From an uncultured Clostridia bacterium (GTDB lineage: Bacteria; Bacillota; Clostridia; TANB77; CAG-508): DNA of 10,743 nucleotides. Positions 1 through 7,330 of this stretch are shown here, piece by piece. The position numbers and the translations under genes are program-made. The stretch's first letter is position 1, and each line of letters opens with the position of its first letter. Under the pieces are notes generated by a model that was given only the letters and a program-made list of their open reading frames with translations, was not told the origin of the DNA and searched no databases. The stretch covers positions 1 to 10,743 of the forward strand of contig CANQHH010000026.1 in the NCBI GenBank assembly GCA_947623615.1, read 5' to 3'.

Positions 1-152
1 TCTGCATCTTTAAAAACACTTTTATAGCCATTAACAATAGAATAATACGAATATCTTTCTATATTTTTTAATGCTTGTTCTTTATTATCTATCTTTACAT
101 TTTTAGATATTAAATATTCTATTAGTTGTTCATTATTCTTGTATTCTTTCAA
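1..152 (-). CDS. Abi-family (AbiD/F, Abi_2-like) protein, N-terminal part only
   Basis: The first 50 codons of a minus-strand gene are visible; the rest lies beyond the left edge. The start is a TTG at 150-152, preceded four bases upstream by GGAGGT (157-162), and no better in-frame start exists. The peptide has the look of the Abi_2 family N-terminus: an opening helix (EQLIEYLISKNVKI), then a DNKEQALKNIERYSYY stretch and INGY-like VNGYKSVF, matching the family's pattern of an EQ-L-..-RG/KN element followed by NYYRLSGY-type residues. Family members include phage-exclusion (abortive infection) proteins of Gram-positive bacteria; several are thought to be HEPN-type RNases, but the C-terminal catalytic part is not visible here. 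The gene follows a tRNA-Thr and a G+C-rich gene remnant, a setting typical of accessory DNA. Family assignment is fairly sure; activity is inferred only from homology. Confidence 0.72.
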   Translation of the reverse strand, partial: MKEYKNNEQLIEYLISKNVKIDNKEQALKNIERYSYYSIVNGYKSVFKDA

Positions 153-212
153 TGTTACCTCCAGTTTATATAAAAAATATTTTTTTATAAATTGCAAGGT
201 AACTATGGAATT

Positions 213-344
213 TTATTTTATATAAAGTACAACACGAAATCCGTTCATATAGGAACATCCTACATCTCCTACCATTCCACTTCCTAATCGCAACGCAACA
301 AAAGTAACCAACGAATCAGCACAGACTCCATGCCTAACGACATG
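213..344 (-). pseudogene. C-terminal remnant resembling a SUMF1 / formylglycine-generating-enzyme-fold protein
   Basis: An open minus-strand frame of 43 codons runs from just after a TGA (345-347) to a TAA (213-215). Its end reads MNGFRVVLYIK, the characteristic GFRVV tail of SUMF1/FGE-fold proteins, and its middle has the loose R-G..DS..TF.A.R.GSG pattern seen near their C-termini. There is no start codon with a ribosome binding site in this frame and no body of the domain (normally about 200 residues or more), so it cannot be a working enzyme. Base composition differs sharply from its flanks: 53 G+C in the 120 bases 231-350, with 39 C against 14 G on the plus strand, in otherwise very AT-rich DNA. 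It could be a decayed gene end, a silent cassette, or a variable region of a diversity-generating element whose other parts are absent here. The family call rests on a short tail and is tentative. Confidence 0.45.
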
Positions 345-352
345 TCAAGCAT
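284..352 (-). other. Short ORF (22 codons) behind a strong ribosome binding site, overlapping the SUMF1-like remnant out of frame
   Basis: GGAGG at 362-366 stands nine bases before an ATG at 350-352, a good translation start signal. The frame it opens encodes only 22 residues (beginning MLDMSLGMES, ending LLLLRCD) and stops at 284-286. It overlaps the SUMF1-like tail in a different frame. It may be a genuine small protein, but a simpler reading is that a gene start and a gene end were brought together by deletion or recombination, leaving the start out of frame. A weak promoter-like pair (TTTAGA, 17 bases, TATAAA on the minus strand) lies upstream at about 401-429. No recognised function. Confidence 0.3.
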
Positions 353-430
353 AAAAACTGTCCTCCTTTCTTAGATTTAAGAGAACATTTTTAATAATTT
401 TATAAAGTTCGATTCATCTTTTCTAAAACG

Positions 431-465
431 AAAAAAACTTACGAACCCTATAAAGTTCGTAAGTT
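431..465 (-). terminator. Intrinsic terminator of tRNA-Thr
   Basis: A perfect 10-bp inverted repeat (ACTTACGAAC at 437-446 and its complement at 455-464, eight-base loop) is followed on the minus strand by a run of seven T residues (plus-strand A431-A437, the last one also closing the stem). It sits ten bases downstream of the encoded CCA end of the tRNA. Confidence 0.85.
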
Positions 466-474
466 ATCTTAAAT

Positions 475-550
475 TGGAGCTATTAGGCAGAATCGAACTG
501 CCGACCTACAGGTTACGAATCTGTTGCTCTACCAACTGAGCTATAATAGC
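475..550 (-). tRNA. tRNA-Thr (anticodon CGU)
   Basis: Read on the minus strand, the cloverleaf is complete: acceptor GCTATTA pairs with TAATAGC, the D arm is GCTCAGTTGGTAGAGC, the T arm is GGCAG TTCGATT CTGCC, and the discriminator T is followed by an encoded CCA (475-477). The anticodon loop is TTCGTAA, giving anticodon CGT (CGU in RNA) for the threonine codon ACG. The anticodon stem has one A-C mismatch at its loop end (positions 31-39). The gene has its own promoter just upstream and a terminator just downstream, so it is transcribed independently of the atp operon in the same direction. A U discriminator is acceptable for Firmicute tRNA-Thr. Confidence 0.95.
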
Positions 551-566
551 AATTATCATACAAAAT

Positions 567-595
567 ATTTTACCATTAAATTTTATTTCTTGCAA
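567..595 (-). promoter_or_regulatory. Sigma-A-type promoter of tRNA-Thr
   Basis: On the minus strand, TTGCAA (590-595), a 17-base spacer, then TAAAAT (567-572). Start of transcription would fall about 560, leaving a leader of roughly nine bases before the tRNA, as expected for a stable-RNA gene. Confidence 0.75.
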
Positions 596-603
596 TATAA
601 TAT

Positions 604-641
604 TAAAAAAAGTACAGATATTTATATAACTGTACCTTTTT
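604..641 (-). terminator. Intrinsic terminator of the atp operon
   Basis: GTACAG (612-617) and CTGTAC (630-635) form a stem extended by A/T pairs around one bulged G, with a 12-base loop. On the minus strand it is followed by seven T residues. It lies 17 bases past the atpC stop codon and upstream of the tRNA-Thr promoter. Confidence 0.75.
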
Positions 642-657
642 ATTTATACTTATTTTA

Positions 658-1074
658 TTAATGTCTATTCATCATTCCTGCTGTTTTTATTCTAGCATTA
701 GAACGTTCAATAGATGCTTTTAACTCTAATTGCATACTTCTATCATGTCTTTCATTAGTTAATTCTTCTTCAGCAGCTTTCTTTATAGAGATAGCTCCTT
801 CAACATCTATTTCATCACACCACTCTGCTGCATCTACTACAGCTGTAACTTTACTTGATGATATTTCAATAAATCCTTCTGTAATAAATGCATATTTTGT
901 TTCTTTTTCATTCTTTATTTTTAGTGTGCACATCTTATTTGCTATTAACATAGGAATATGATTTGCCATAACTCCCATTTGCCCTTTTTCTGTTTCAAAT
1001 ACAATTAGCTCTACATCTTCTGAGCAAAATATTCTGGTTGGTGTTACTACTTCAAATTTATATAATTTTGCCAT
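658..1074 (-). CDS. atpC: F1Fo ATP synthase subunit epsilon
   Basis: Encodes a 138-residue epsilon subunit, the usual length. The N-terminal beta-sandwich is recognisable (FEVVTPTRIF, then GQMGVMANHIPML near residues 32-44, the family's G.hG.l..H.p motif). The C-terminal half is a helical, charged segment (from about residue 90) of the kind that can extend along gamma and inhibit ATP hydrolysis. Epsilon sits with gamma on the central stalk and contacts the c ring. The ATG start at 1072-1074 is preceded by AGGTGA at a normal distance. It is the last gene of the operon, 21 bases after atpD, and is followed by a terminator. Identification is secure. Confidence 0.96.
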   Translation of the reverse strand: MAKLYKFEVVTPTRIFCSEDVELIVFETEKGQMGVMANHIPMLIANKMCTLKIKNEKETKYAFITEGFIEISSSKVTAVVDAAEWCDEIDVEGAISIKKAAEEELTNERHDRSMQLELKASIERSNARIKTAGMMNRH

Positions 1075-1095
1075 ATATTCACCTACTTTTTAAGA

Positions 1096-2535
<1,440 letters not shown>

Positions 2536-3393
2536 TTATGTATTAGTTGCTCCACTAATAATCTCAGATATTTCTTGTGTAATAGCTGTTTGTCTTGCTC
2601 TATTGTAATTTAATGTCAACTTACTTACCATCTTTTCTGCATTTGATGTAGCACTATCCATTGCATTCATACGAGCAAAGTTTTCACTTACAAATGATTC
2701 TACCATTCCACCGTATAAAATACCTTTTAAATACTTATTTGATAATACATCAAATACTATTTCTGGTGAAGGTTCAAACTCTAATTCTTCACGCATTTCA
2801 TTTGGCTCTCTTTCGAAGTCTTGCTTCTCAAATGGTAAAAGTTTTATTGCATGTGGTACTAAATGCATTGCAGATTCCATTTCTGTATATATCAATTCTA
2901 ATTCGTCTATTTTTTCTTCTCTAAATAACTTAAGCATTTGCACTGCAATATCTCCAGCTGTTCTAGTATCTACACTATAGTCATTTAATTCTATTTCTTG
3001 TACATTATACTCATTTCTTAGCATATAATTTCTTATAGTATTTCCTATTGGATAAACTACACTTGTTTCTTTGTCAATTCTTTCAGTTGCAAATTTTGTT
3101 ACATTACTATTGTAACCACCTGTTAAACCACTATCTGACGAAAGAACTATATATGCTTTTACTCTATCTTTTTTCTTTTCGCGTTTATCAAAATATATTA
3201 ACTGCATATCTGGTACACGCTCCATGATATCTATCATGGTTTCTTGAATATGTTTAAAAAACGGTAAAGTTCTCTCATGCATTTCACGAGCTTTTTTTAG
3301 TTTTACAGCAGAAATCAATTTCATTGCTTTTGTAATCTTTTTAGTTTCGTTTACACCCTTTATTCTGAGCTTTATTTCACGAGTATTTGCCAA
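2536..3393 (-). CDS. atpG: F1Fo ATP synthase subunit gamma
   Basis: Central rotor shaft of F1, 285 residues, the family's usual length. The N-terminal helix ANTREIKLRIKGVNETKKITKAM is followed by KLISAVKLKKA; the C-terminal helix (MNAMDSATSNAEKMVSKLTLNYNRARQ..IT.EI.EI..GA) is the classic gamma signature. The two helices form the coiled coil inside the alpha/beta hexamer. The start is TTG at 3391-3393, with GGAG at 3404-3407 ten bases upstream, a slightly long spacing; the second residue onward (ANTREIK) matches homologues exactly, so no later start is credible. Forty bases separate it from atpA upstream. Identification is secure; the weak start signals may lower its translation relative to alpha and beta. 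Confidence 0.96.
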   Translation of the reverse strand: MANTREIKLRIKGVNETKKITKAMKLISAVKLKKAREMHERTLPFFKHIQETMIDIMERVPDMQLIYFDKREKKKDRVKAYIVLSSDSGLTGGYNSNVTKFATERIDKETSVVYPIGNTIRNYMLRNEYNVQEIELNDYSVDTRTAGDIAVQMLKLFREEKIDELELIYTEMESAMHLVPHAIKLLPFEKQDFEREPNEMREELEFEPSPEIVFDVLSNKYLKGILYGGMVESFVSENFARMNAMDSATSNAEKMVSKLTLNYNRARQTAITQEISEIISGATNT

Positions 3394-3433
3394 GTTTATT
3401 CAACTCCGTTCTTTAAAAATTTACAATAGAAAA

Positions 3434-4945
3434 TTATATATTAAAGAATTTTACATACTCTTCTATCGCAGCTTTTAATTTTTCTTCCAAGTCTGGTTTT
3501 AATTCTTTCTTTTCTTTTATTTCTTCTAAAATCTTTGGACATTTATTTTGCATATGTTGTAATAGTCCATCATTAAATTCTTTTACTCTTTTTGCATCAA
3601 CATCTGTTAAATATCCATTTACAAGTGCATATAAGATAACAACTTGTTGCTCAACTGTTAATGTAGCATATTGTGGTTGTTTTAATGTTTCTAGAGATCT
3701 TTCTCCTTGAACTAATTTATCTAATGTAAACTTATCTAACTCTGATCCAAATTGAGCAAATGCTGCTAATTCTCTATATTGTGCTAAATCTATTCTTAGT
3801 CTTCCTGATAATTTCTTAATTGCTTTTATTTGTGCTGAACCACCAACACGTGATACAGACAAACCAGCATTTACAGCAGGTCTTTGTCCTCCAAAGAACA
3901 ATTCACTCTCTAAATAGATTTGACCATCTGTAATTGAAATTACGTTAGTAGGTATATATGCTGAAACATCTCCAGCTAAAGTTTCAATAATAGGTAATGC
4001 AGTAATAGAGCCTCCACCATGTGCATCATCCATTTTAGCAGCTCTTTCTAGAAGTCTTGAATGTAAATAGAATACATCACCTGGGTATGCTTCACGTCCT
4101 GGTGGTCTTTTTAATAACAAAGACATTGCTCTATATGCCTGCGCATGTTTAGATAAATCATCATATACTATTAAAACATCTTTGTGTTTTTCATACATAA
4201 AATATTCTGCTATAGCACATCCTGCATATGGTGCTAAATATTGTACTGGTGCTAAATCGCTTGCTGTAGAAGATACAACAACAGTATAATCTAAAGCTCC
4301 ATTTTTCTTTAAAGTATCTACTATACCTGCAACTGATGAACCTTTTTGACCAATTGCAACATATACGCAAATGACATCTTGATCTTTTTGATTTATAATT
4401 GTATCAATTGCTATAGCTGTTTTTCCTGTTTGTCTATCACCTATAATTAACTCCCTTTGTCCTCTTCCTATTGGAACCATAGAGTCAATTGCTAAAATTC
4501 CTGTTTGTAATGGTGTATTAACAGATTGTCTACTAATAACACCTGGTGCCAAAAATTCAACATCTCTATACTTGTCTATTTTATATGGTTCTAAACCATC
4601 TAATGGTTGACCTAGTGGATTTATAATTCTTCCTATAACATCTTCACTAACACCAATGCTAACAGATTTTCCTGTTCTTTTTGCAACAGAACCTTCTTTA
4701 ACTTGTATTTCCCCTCCTAGTAAAACACATCCAACGCATTCTTCTTCTAGGTTTAATGCCATACCAAAAATGTTATTTCCAAAATCTATCAATTCTCCAG
4801 CCATACAGTTTTCTAATCCATAAATTTTGGCAATACCATCACTTGATTGAATAACATATCCAACTTCATCAACTTTCATTTGTGATTCATAATTATCAAT
4901 TTTACTTTTTATGATATTACTAATTTCTTCTGGTCTTACTAACAC
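3434..4945 (-). CDS. atpA: F1Fo ATP synthase subunit alpha
   Basis: Non-catalytic nucleotide-binding subunit of F1, 503 residues with the start chosen. The Walker A motif GDRQTGKT is at residues 169-176, and [10 protein letters not shown], which holds the arginine reaching into the catalytic site, is near residue 370. The N-terminus ([15 protein letters not shown]) is the segment that binds subunit delta. An ATG at 4949-4951 is in frame, but the strong AAAGGAGG (4953-4960) ends only one base before it. The GTG at 4943-4945 has the ideal seven-base spacing and yields MLVRPEEIS, which fits homologues better, so GTG is preferred. The gene lies 42 bases after atpH. Identification is secure; the start is well argued but not proven. 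Confidence 0.97.
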   Translation of the reverse strand: MLVRPEEISNIIKSKIDNYESQMKVDEVGYVIQSSDGIAKIYGLENCMAGELIDFGNNIFGMALNLEEECVGCVLLGGEIQVKEGSVAKRTGKSVSIGVSEDVIGRIINPLGQPLDGLEPYKIDKYRDVEFLAPGVISRQSVNTPLQTGILAIDSMVPIGRGQRELIIGDRQTGKTAIAIDTIINQKDQDVICVYVAIGQKGSSVAGIVDTLKKNGALDYTVVVSSTASDLAPVQYLAPYAGCAIAEYFMYEKHKDVLIVYDDLSKHAQAYRAMSLLLKRPPGREAYPGDVFYLHSRLLERAAKMDDAHGGGSITALPIIETLAGDVSAYIPTNVISITDGQIYLESELFFGGQRPAVNAGLSVSRVGGSAQIKAIKKLSGRLRIDLAQYRELAAFAQFGSELDKFTLDKLVQGERSLETLKQPQYATLTVEQQVVILYALVNGYLTDVDAKRVKEFNDGLLQHMQNKCPKILEEIKEKKELKPDLEEKLKAAIEEYVKFFNI

Positions 4946-4952
4946 AGTCATT

Positions 4953-4960
4953 CCTCCTTT
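4953..4960 (-). promoter_or_regulatory. Strong ribosome binding site that favours the GTG start of atpA
   Basis: AAAGGAGG on the minus strand is one base from an ATG (too close) and seven bases from the GTG at 4943-4945. Confidence 0.75.
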
Positions 4961-4987
4961 ATAGCATAAAATTATCTATAATAGTAA

Positions 4988-5509
4988 TTAAAATATTTGC
5001 ATAAGCTGTGTTGCTACACTACCATCATATATTTTATTTCCTACCATTACTTTTACTCCACCTAATAAACTTTCATCTATTACAACTTCATAATTAATGG
5101 TTTCAACTTTATACATTGTTTTATATTTCTTTACAATAGCTTCAGTCTGTTTTTCATCAATAGGCTTAGCTACTATAATTTTTATATTTAATTCTTTTTT
5201 TGCCTCGCTAGTTACCTTCTCATATATTTCCGCAATTTCTTGTATATAGTTTATGCGTTTTTCCTTTATAAGTAATTCTACAAAGTTTTTTAAACATGCA
5301 ACTTTCATATACTGCGAAAAGATTTCATTCACTATTTCCATTTTTACTTCATTAACTATACGTGGATCAAGCAAAACTTTTTTTAATTGCTCGTTTGAAT
5401 TATAAACACTTGCAATTTCTTTCAAGCCTTCTTCTATTTTTTCGTTTTCATCTTTGCTTTTTGGCAATTCCAAAAGTGCTTGTATATATCTATTTGCAAT
5501 AACTGACAC
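4988..5509 (-). CDS. atpH: F1Fo ATP synthase subunit delta
   Basis: Peripheral-stalk cap that joins the top of F1 to the b subunits, 173 residues, slightly short but normal for Firmicutes. Recognisable parts are the N-terminal IANRYIQALLEL helix, the LLDPRIVN segment around residues 46-53, CLKNFVELLIKEKRI in the middle, and the conserved end DESLLGGVKVMVGNKIYDGSVATQL. The start is GTG at 5507-5509 with a GGTG-type ribosome binding site eight bases upstream; it gives MSVIANRY, matching homologues. It follows atpF by 20 bases and precedes atpA by 42. As with other delta subunits the sequence is less conserved than alpha or beta, but the operon position makes the call secure. Confidence 0.95.
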   Translation of the reverse strand: MSVIANRYIQALLELPKSKDENEKIEEGLKEIASVYNSNEQLKKVLLDPRIVNEVKMEIVNEIFSQYMKVACLKNFVELLIKEKRINYIQEIAEIYEKVTSEAKKELNIKIIVAKPIDEKQTEAIVKKYKTMYKVETINYEVVIDESLLGGVKVMVGNKIYDGSVATQLMQIF

Positions 5510-5529
5510 TTCGTATACACCATCTTTCT

Positions 5530-6027
5530 TTATTTTTCAGATACTTTTGAATTATTTATAAACTCAGAAATAAGTTTTCTATTTGTTTCAGTATCCAAAT
5601 TTTCTTTCAAAATCTTTTGACTAGCATTTAATACTAAACTAGCCATTTCTTTCTTAACTTCAGAAATAAGTTGTTCTTTTTCTACATCTAATTCTTGCTT
5701 TGCTTTTTGTATAATCAACTCTGCTTCTTTTTTAGCAGTTACTACAGCTTCTTCATATTCTTTGTCTGCTCTCTTCTTGTAATCAGCTATAATTTGATCT
5801 CCCTCTTCCTTAGCAAGCCTTAACTTTGCATCATATTCTTCTTTCATTTCATCTACTTTTCTTTTTGCTTCTTCTGCTAAGTCTAATGCTTCTTGGATTT
5901 TTTTAGAACGATTCTCCATGTGTTTAGTAACTGGCTTAAATAGAAGTTTCTTTAAAATGATATATAAAACAATAATGTTGATAAACGTAAATACTAACGT
6001 TACCCAAAATTCTTGATTAAACTCCAT
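5530..6027 (-). CDS. atpF: F1Fo ATP synthase subunit b
   Basis: Membrane-anchored stator arm, 165 residues. One N-terminal membrane segment (about residues 9-28, VTLVFTFINIIVLYIILKKL) is followed by a long, highly charged helix typical of the dimeric b stalk, with the FKPV element after the membrane span and many K/E/A residues to the end. It holds the alpha/beta hexamer still against the rotating c ring. The ATG start is preceded by GGAGTT about five bases upstream. Unlike the other tight junctions in this operon, 138 bases separate it from atpE, filled by a large palindrome and a small tandem repeat. Identification is secure from structure and position. Confidence 0.95.
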   Translation of the reverse strand: MEFNQEFWVTLVFTFINIIVLYIILKKLLFKPVTKHMENRSKKIQEALDLAEEAKRKVDEMKEEYDAKLRLAKEEGDQIIADYKKRADKEYEEAVVTAKKEAELIIQKAKQELDVEKEQLISEVKKEMASLVLNASQKILKENLDTETNRKLISEFINNSKVSEK

Positions 6028-6059
6028 TTTCTAACTCCATTCTATATATGTATTATTTT

Positions 6060-6077
6060 AAAACGTATAAAACGTAT
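6060..6077. repeat. Two tandem copies of AAAACGTAT in the atpF leader
   Basis: AAAACGTAT at 6060-6068 is immediately repeated at 6069-6077, with an AT-rich degenerate continuation. It lies 33 bases upstream of atpF, between the palindrome and the ribosome binding site. No known function. Confidence 0.7.
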
Positions 6078-6095
6078 TTTGTATTTTTTATTCTT

Positions 6096-6151
6096 AAGAG
6101 AAGTATTTTGAATTATTTAATATATATTAAATAAATTAAAATACTTCTCTT
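6096..6151. repeat. 56-bp near-perfect palindrome between atpE and atpF
   Basis: The sequence is symmetric about 6123/6124. Of 28 base pairs between the halves, 26 are Watson-Crick; only 6112/6135 and 6110/6137 fail. The outer arms are 14 bp perfect (AAGAGAAGTATTTT and its complement) and the centre is an AT palindrome. In the atp mRNA it would form a very long hairpin starting 14 bases after the atpE stop codon. No T run follows it on the minus strand, so it does not look like an ordinary terminator. Plausible roles, by inference, are a 3' stabiliser or processing site that raises atpE mRNA over the downstream cistrons, since the c subunit is needed in many copies. A small transposon-like element is an alternative, but no copies are seen elsewhere in the window. 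Confidence 0.9.
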
Positions 6152-6165
6152 TTGTCTATTTGATA

Positions 6166-6393
6166 TTATCCACCAACTTTTGACAATATCATTAGTGCTA
6201 CAACTAAACCATAAATAGCAGTTGCTTCTGCTAGAGCCGCACCTAATAATAAAATAGTTTGAATTTTTCCTGCTGCCTCTGGTTGTCTTGCTACAGACTC
6301 TACTGCTTTAGATGTTGCTGATCCTATAGAAATACCTGCACCTATACCTGTAAATACAGCTAGTGCTGCTGCTAAAACTACTAGTCCGTCCAT
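6166..6393 (-). CDS. atpE: F1Fo ATP synthase subunit c
   Basis: Rotor ring subunit, 75 residues, two membrane helices joined by the polar loop [10 protein letters not shown] (about residues 31-40). The ion-carrying Glu is residue 56 in [12 protein letters not shown]. Sodium-type rings place Gln in helix 1 and Ser or Thr right after the Glu; here those positions are Ile (residue 23) and Ala57, so proton coupling is the better prediction. The GxGxGxG-like packing motif of helix 1 is present in relaxed form (GIGAGISIG). An ATG at 6424-6426 overlapping the atpB stop is in frame, but would add 11 hydrophilic residues and lacks its own binding site. The ATG at 6391-6393 follows GGTGGTGAG and gives the family's N-terminus. 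It lies 29 bases after atpB. Confidence 0.96.
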   Translation of the reverse strand: MDGLVVLAAALAVFTGIGAGISIGSATSKAVESVARQPEAAGKIQTILLLGAALAEATAIYGLVVALMILSKVGG

Positions 6394-6396
6394 TTT

Positions 6397-6407
6397 CTCA
6401 CCACCTT
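6397..6407 (-). promoter_or_regulatory. Ribosome binding site of atpE
   Basis: AAGGTGGTGAG on the minus strand lies three bases before the ATG 6391-6393 and supports this start over the upstream ATG that overlaps the atpB stop codon. Confidence 0.65.
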
Positions 6408-6422
6408 CAAACGAATACTTTA

Positions 6423-7109
6423 TCATTCTTCTTCCTCAACTTCTTCTGCTATGTATAATGATGTTAATAATACAAATACGAATACTTGTAATAAACCATC
6501 AAACAAGTCGAAGTATAAGCAAGCAAAACTTGGAAGGATTATTGGTAAATTGTGCAATATCATTTCCATTAATACGTATGCACCCAATATATTACCAAAA
6601 AGCCTCATACTTAGAGATAATGGTTTTATAAAAAACTCCAATATTTTAAATGGAAATAACACAAAAACTGGTTTAAATAAACTTTTTATAAATCCCACTA
6701 TTCCCTTTTTCTGAATACCTGCACCAATGGTAAGTAGTATTGTCATGATTGCTAATGCAACTGGTATAGCTATTCCTCTTGTTGAAGGTCCAACGATGCC
6801 TTTTGTCAAAGTAGACATAAATAATGCACCTGCTGTATTTGAAATTGCTAAAAATAATGCTACTGTTCCCAAATATGGTACAAATTTTTTACCTGCATGC
6901 CCAATAATATCCTCAGCAAAATTTGTTATAGTTTCTACAACAATCTCTGCAGTATTTTGCAAACCTGTTGGAACTAATTTCATTTTTCTTGTTGCTAACC
7001 ATGCCCATAATATTATAACTGCCATTGTTATCCAAGACATTATAAGTACATTGGTTATTGGAATATTAAGATAAGGCAAAGTGCATATTACTTCAATACC
7101 GTCTTCCAT
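6423..7109 (-). CDS. atpB: F1Fo ATP synthase subunit a
   Basis: Stator channel subunit that passes ions to and from the c ring, 228 residues with the chosen start. Several hydrophobic membrane spans are visible. The essential arginine is R169 in the conserved helix [16 protein letters not shown], and the preceding ISNTAG and the final [15 protein letters not shown] are also typical. Two ATG codons are possible. GGAGAG (7116-7121) abuts the ATG at 7113-7115 but is six bases from the ATG at 7107-7109, so the latter is preferred. It is the first gene of the operon, about 46 bases downstream of a near-consensus promoter; no atpI or atpZ assembly gene precedes it. Identification is secure. Confidence 0.96.
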   Translation of the reverse strand: MEDGIEVICTLPYLNIPITNVLIMSWITMAVIILWAWLATRKMKLVPTGLQNTAEIVVETITNFAEDIIGHAGKKFVPYLGTVALFLAISNTAGALFMSTLTKGIVGPSTRGIAIPVALAIMTILLTIGAGIQKKGIVGFIKSLFKPVFVLFPFKILEFFIKPLSLSMRLFGNILGAYVLMEMILHNLPIILPSFACLYFDLFDGLLQVFVFVLLTSLYIAEEVEEEE

Positions 7110-7115
7110 TGTCAT

Positions 7116-7121
7116 CTCTCC
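7116..7121 (-). promoter_or_regulatory. Ribosome binding site that decides the atpB start
   Basis: GGAGAG on the minus strand directly abuts one ATG (7113-7115) and is six bases from the next (7107-7109), which is therefore favoured. Confidence 0.65.
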
Positions 7122-7134
7122 ATTTTATATTTTA

Positions 7135-7183
7135 TCGACAACGTCGACCATTTAATTATACGGTAAATTTCCCCAAAAGTCAA
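7135..7183 (-). promoter_or_regulatory. Promoter of the atp operon, with a small hairpin at the predicted mRNA 5' end
   Basis: On the minus strand TTGACT (7178-7183), a 17-base spacer and a perfect TATAAT (7155-7160) form a near-consensus sigma-A promoter. The start of transcription would be near 7148. The first bases of the transcript then contain TCGAC-GTT-GTCGA (7135-7147), a 5-bp stem with a 3-base loop. A 5'-terminal hairpin can protect mRNA from 5'-end-dependent decay in Firmicutes, but that role here is inferred. Confidence 0.88.
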
Positions 7184-7220
7184 GCTTTTTTCCTGTTTTA
7201 AATGGTCTATTTCAAATTTT

Positions 7221-7253
7221 TATGAATTTTCTATGAAAATTCTATGAATTATT
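7221..7253. repeat. Three TATGAA repeats at 11-bp spacing in the divergent atp/ssrA control region
   Basis: TATGAA begins at 7221, 7232 and 7243, each the start of an 11-base unit (TATGAATTTTC, TATGAAAATTC, TATGAATTATT). Within it GAATTTTC-TAT-GAAAATTC (7224-7242) is an inverted repeat. The spacing matches about one helical turn. It lies 38 bp upstream of the atp -35 and 32 bp upstream of the ssrA -35. It may be a protein-binding or bent-DNA element, or simply AT-rich sequence. Confidence 0.55.
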
Positions 7254-7284
7254 TATAATTTTTTTCATTTACCATATATTTTCA

Positions 7285-7313
7285 TTGTTTTTTATTTAAA
7301 AATATATTATAAT
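7285..7313 (+). promoter_or_regulatory. Promoter of ssrA (tmRNA)
   Basis: TTGTTT (7285-7290), a 17-base spacer and a perfect TATAAT (7308-7313) place the transcription start near 7320, about ten bases before the mature tmRNA 5' end. AT-rich DNA just upstream could act as an UP element. Confidence 0.75.
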
Positions 7314-7330
7314 AAGTATTGTATGTATAT

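Noticed and set aside
167..197. Possible promoter for the Abi gene (TTGCAA and TATATA on the minus strand)
   Set aside because: The spacer is 19 bases and transcription would start inside the ribosome binding site, so it is unlikely to work as such.
475..550. tRNA-Thr as a proven phage or island attachment site
   Set aside because: No second copy of the tRNA 3' end and no integrase lie within the window, so there is no direct evidence.
2661..2924. Plus-strand open frame opposite atpG
   Set aside because: Antisense to a certain gene; low-complexity translation and no ribosome binding site.
6451..7074. Two plus-strand open frames opposite atpB
   Set aside because: Both are mirror frames of a conserved membrane protein gene with no start signals or homology.
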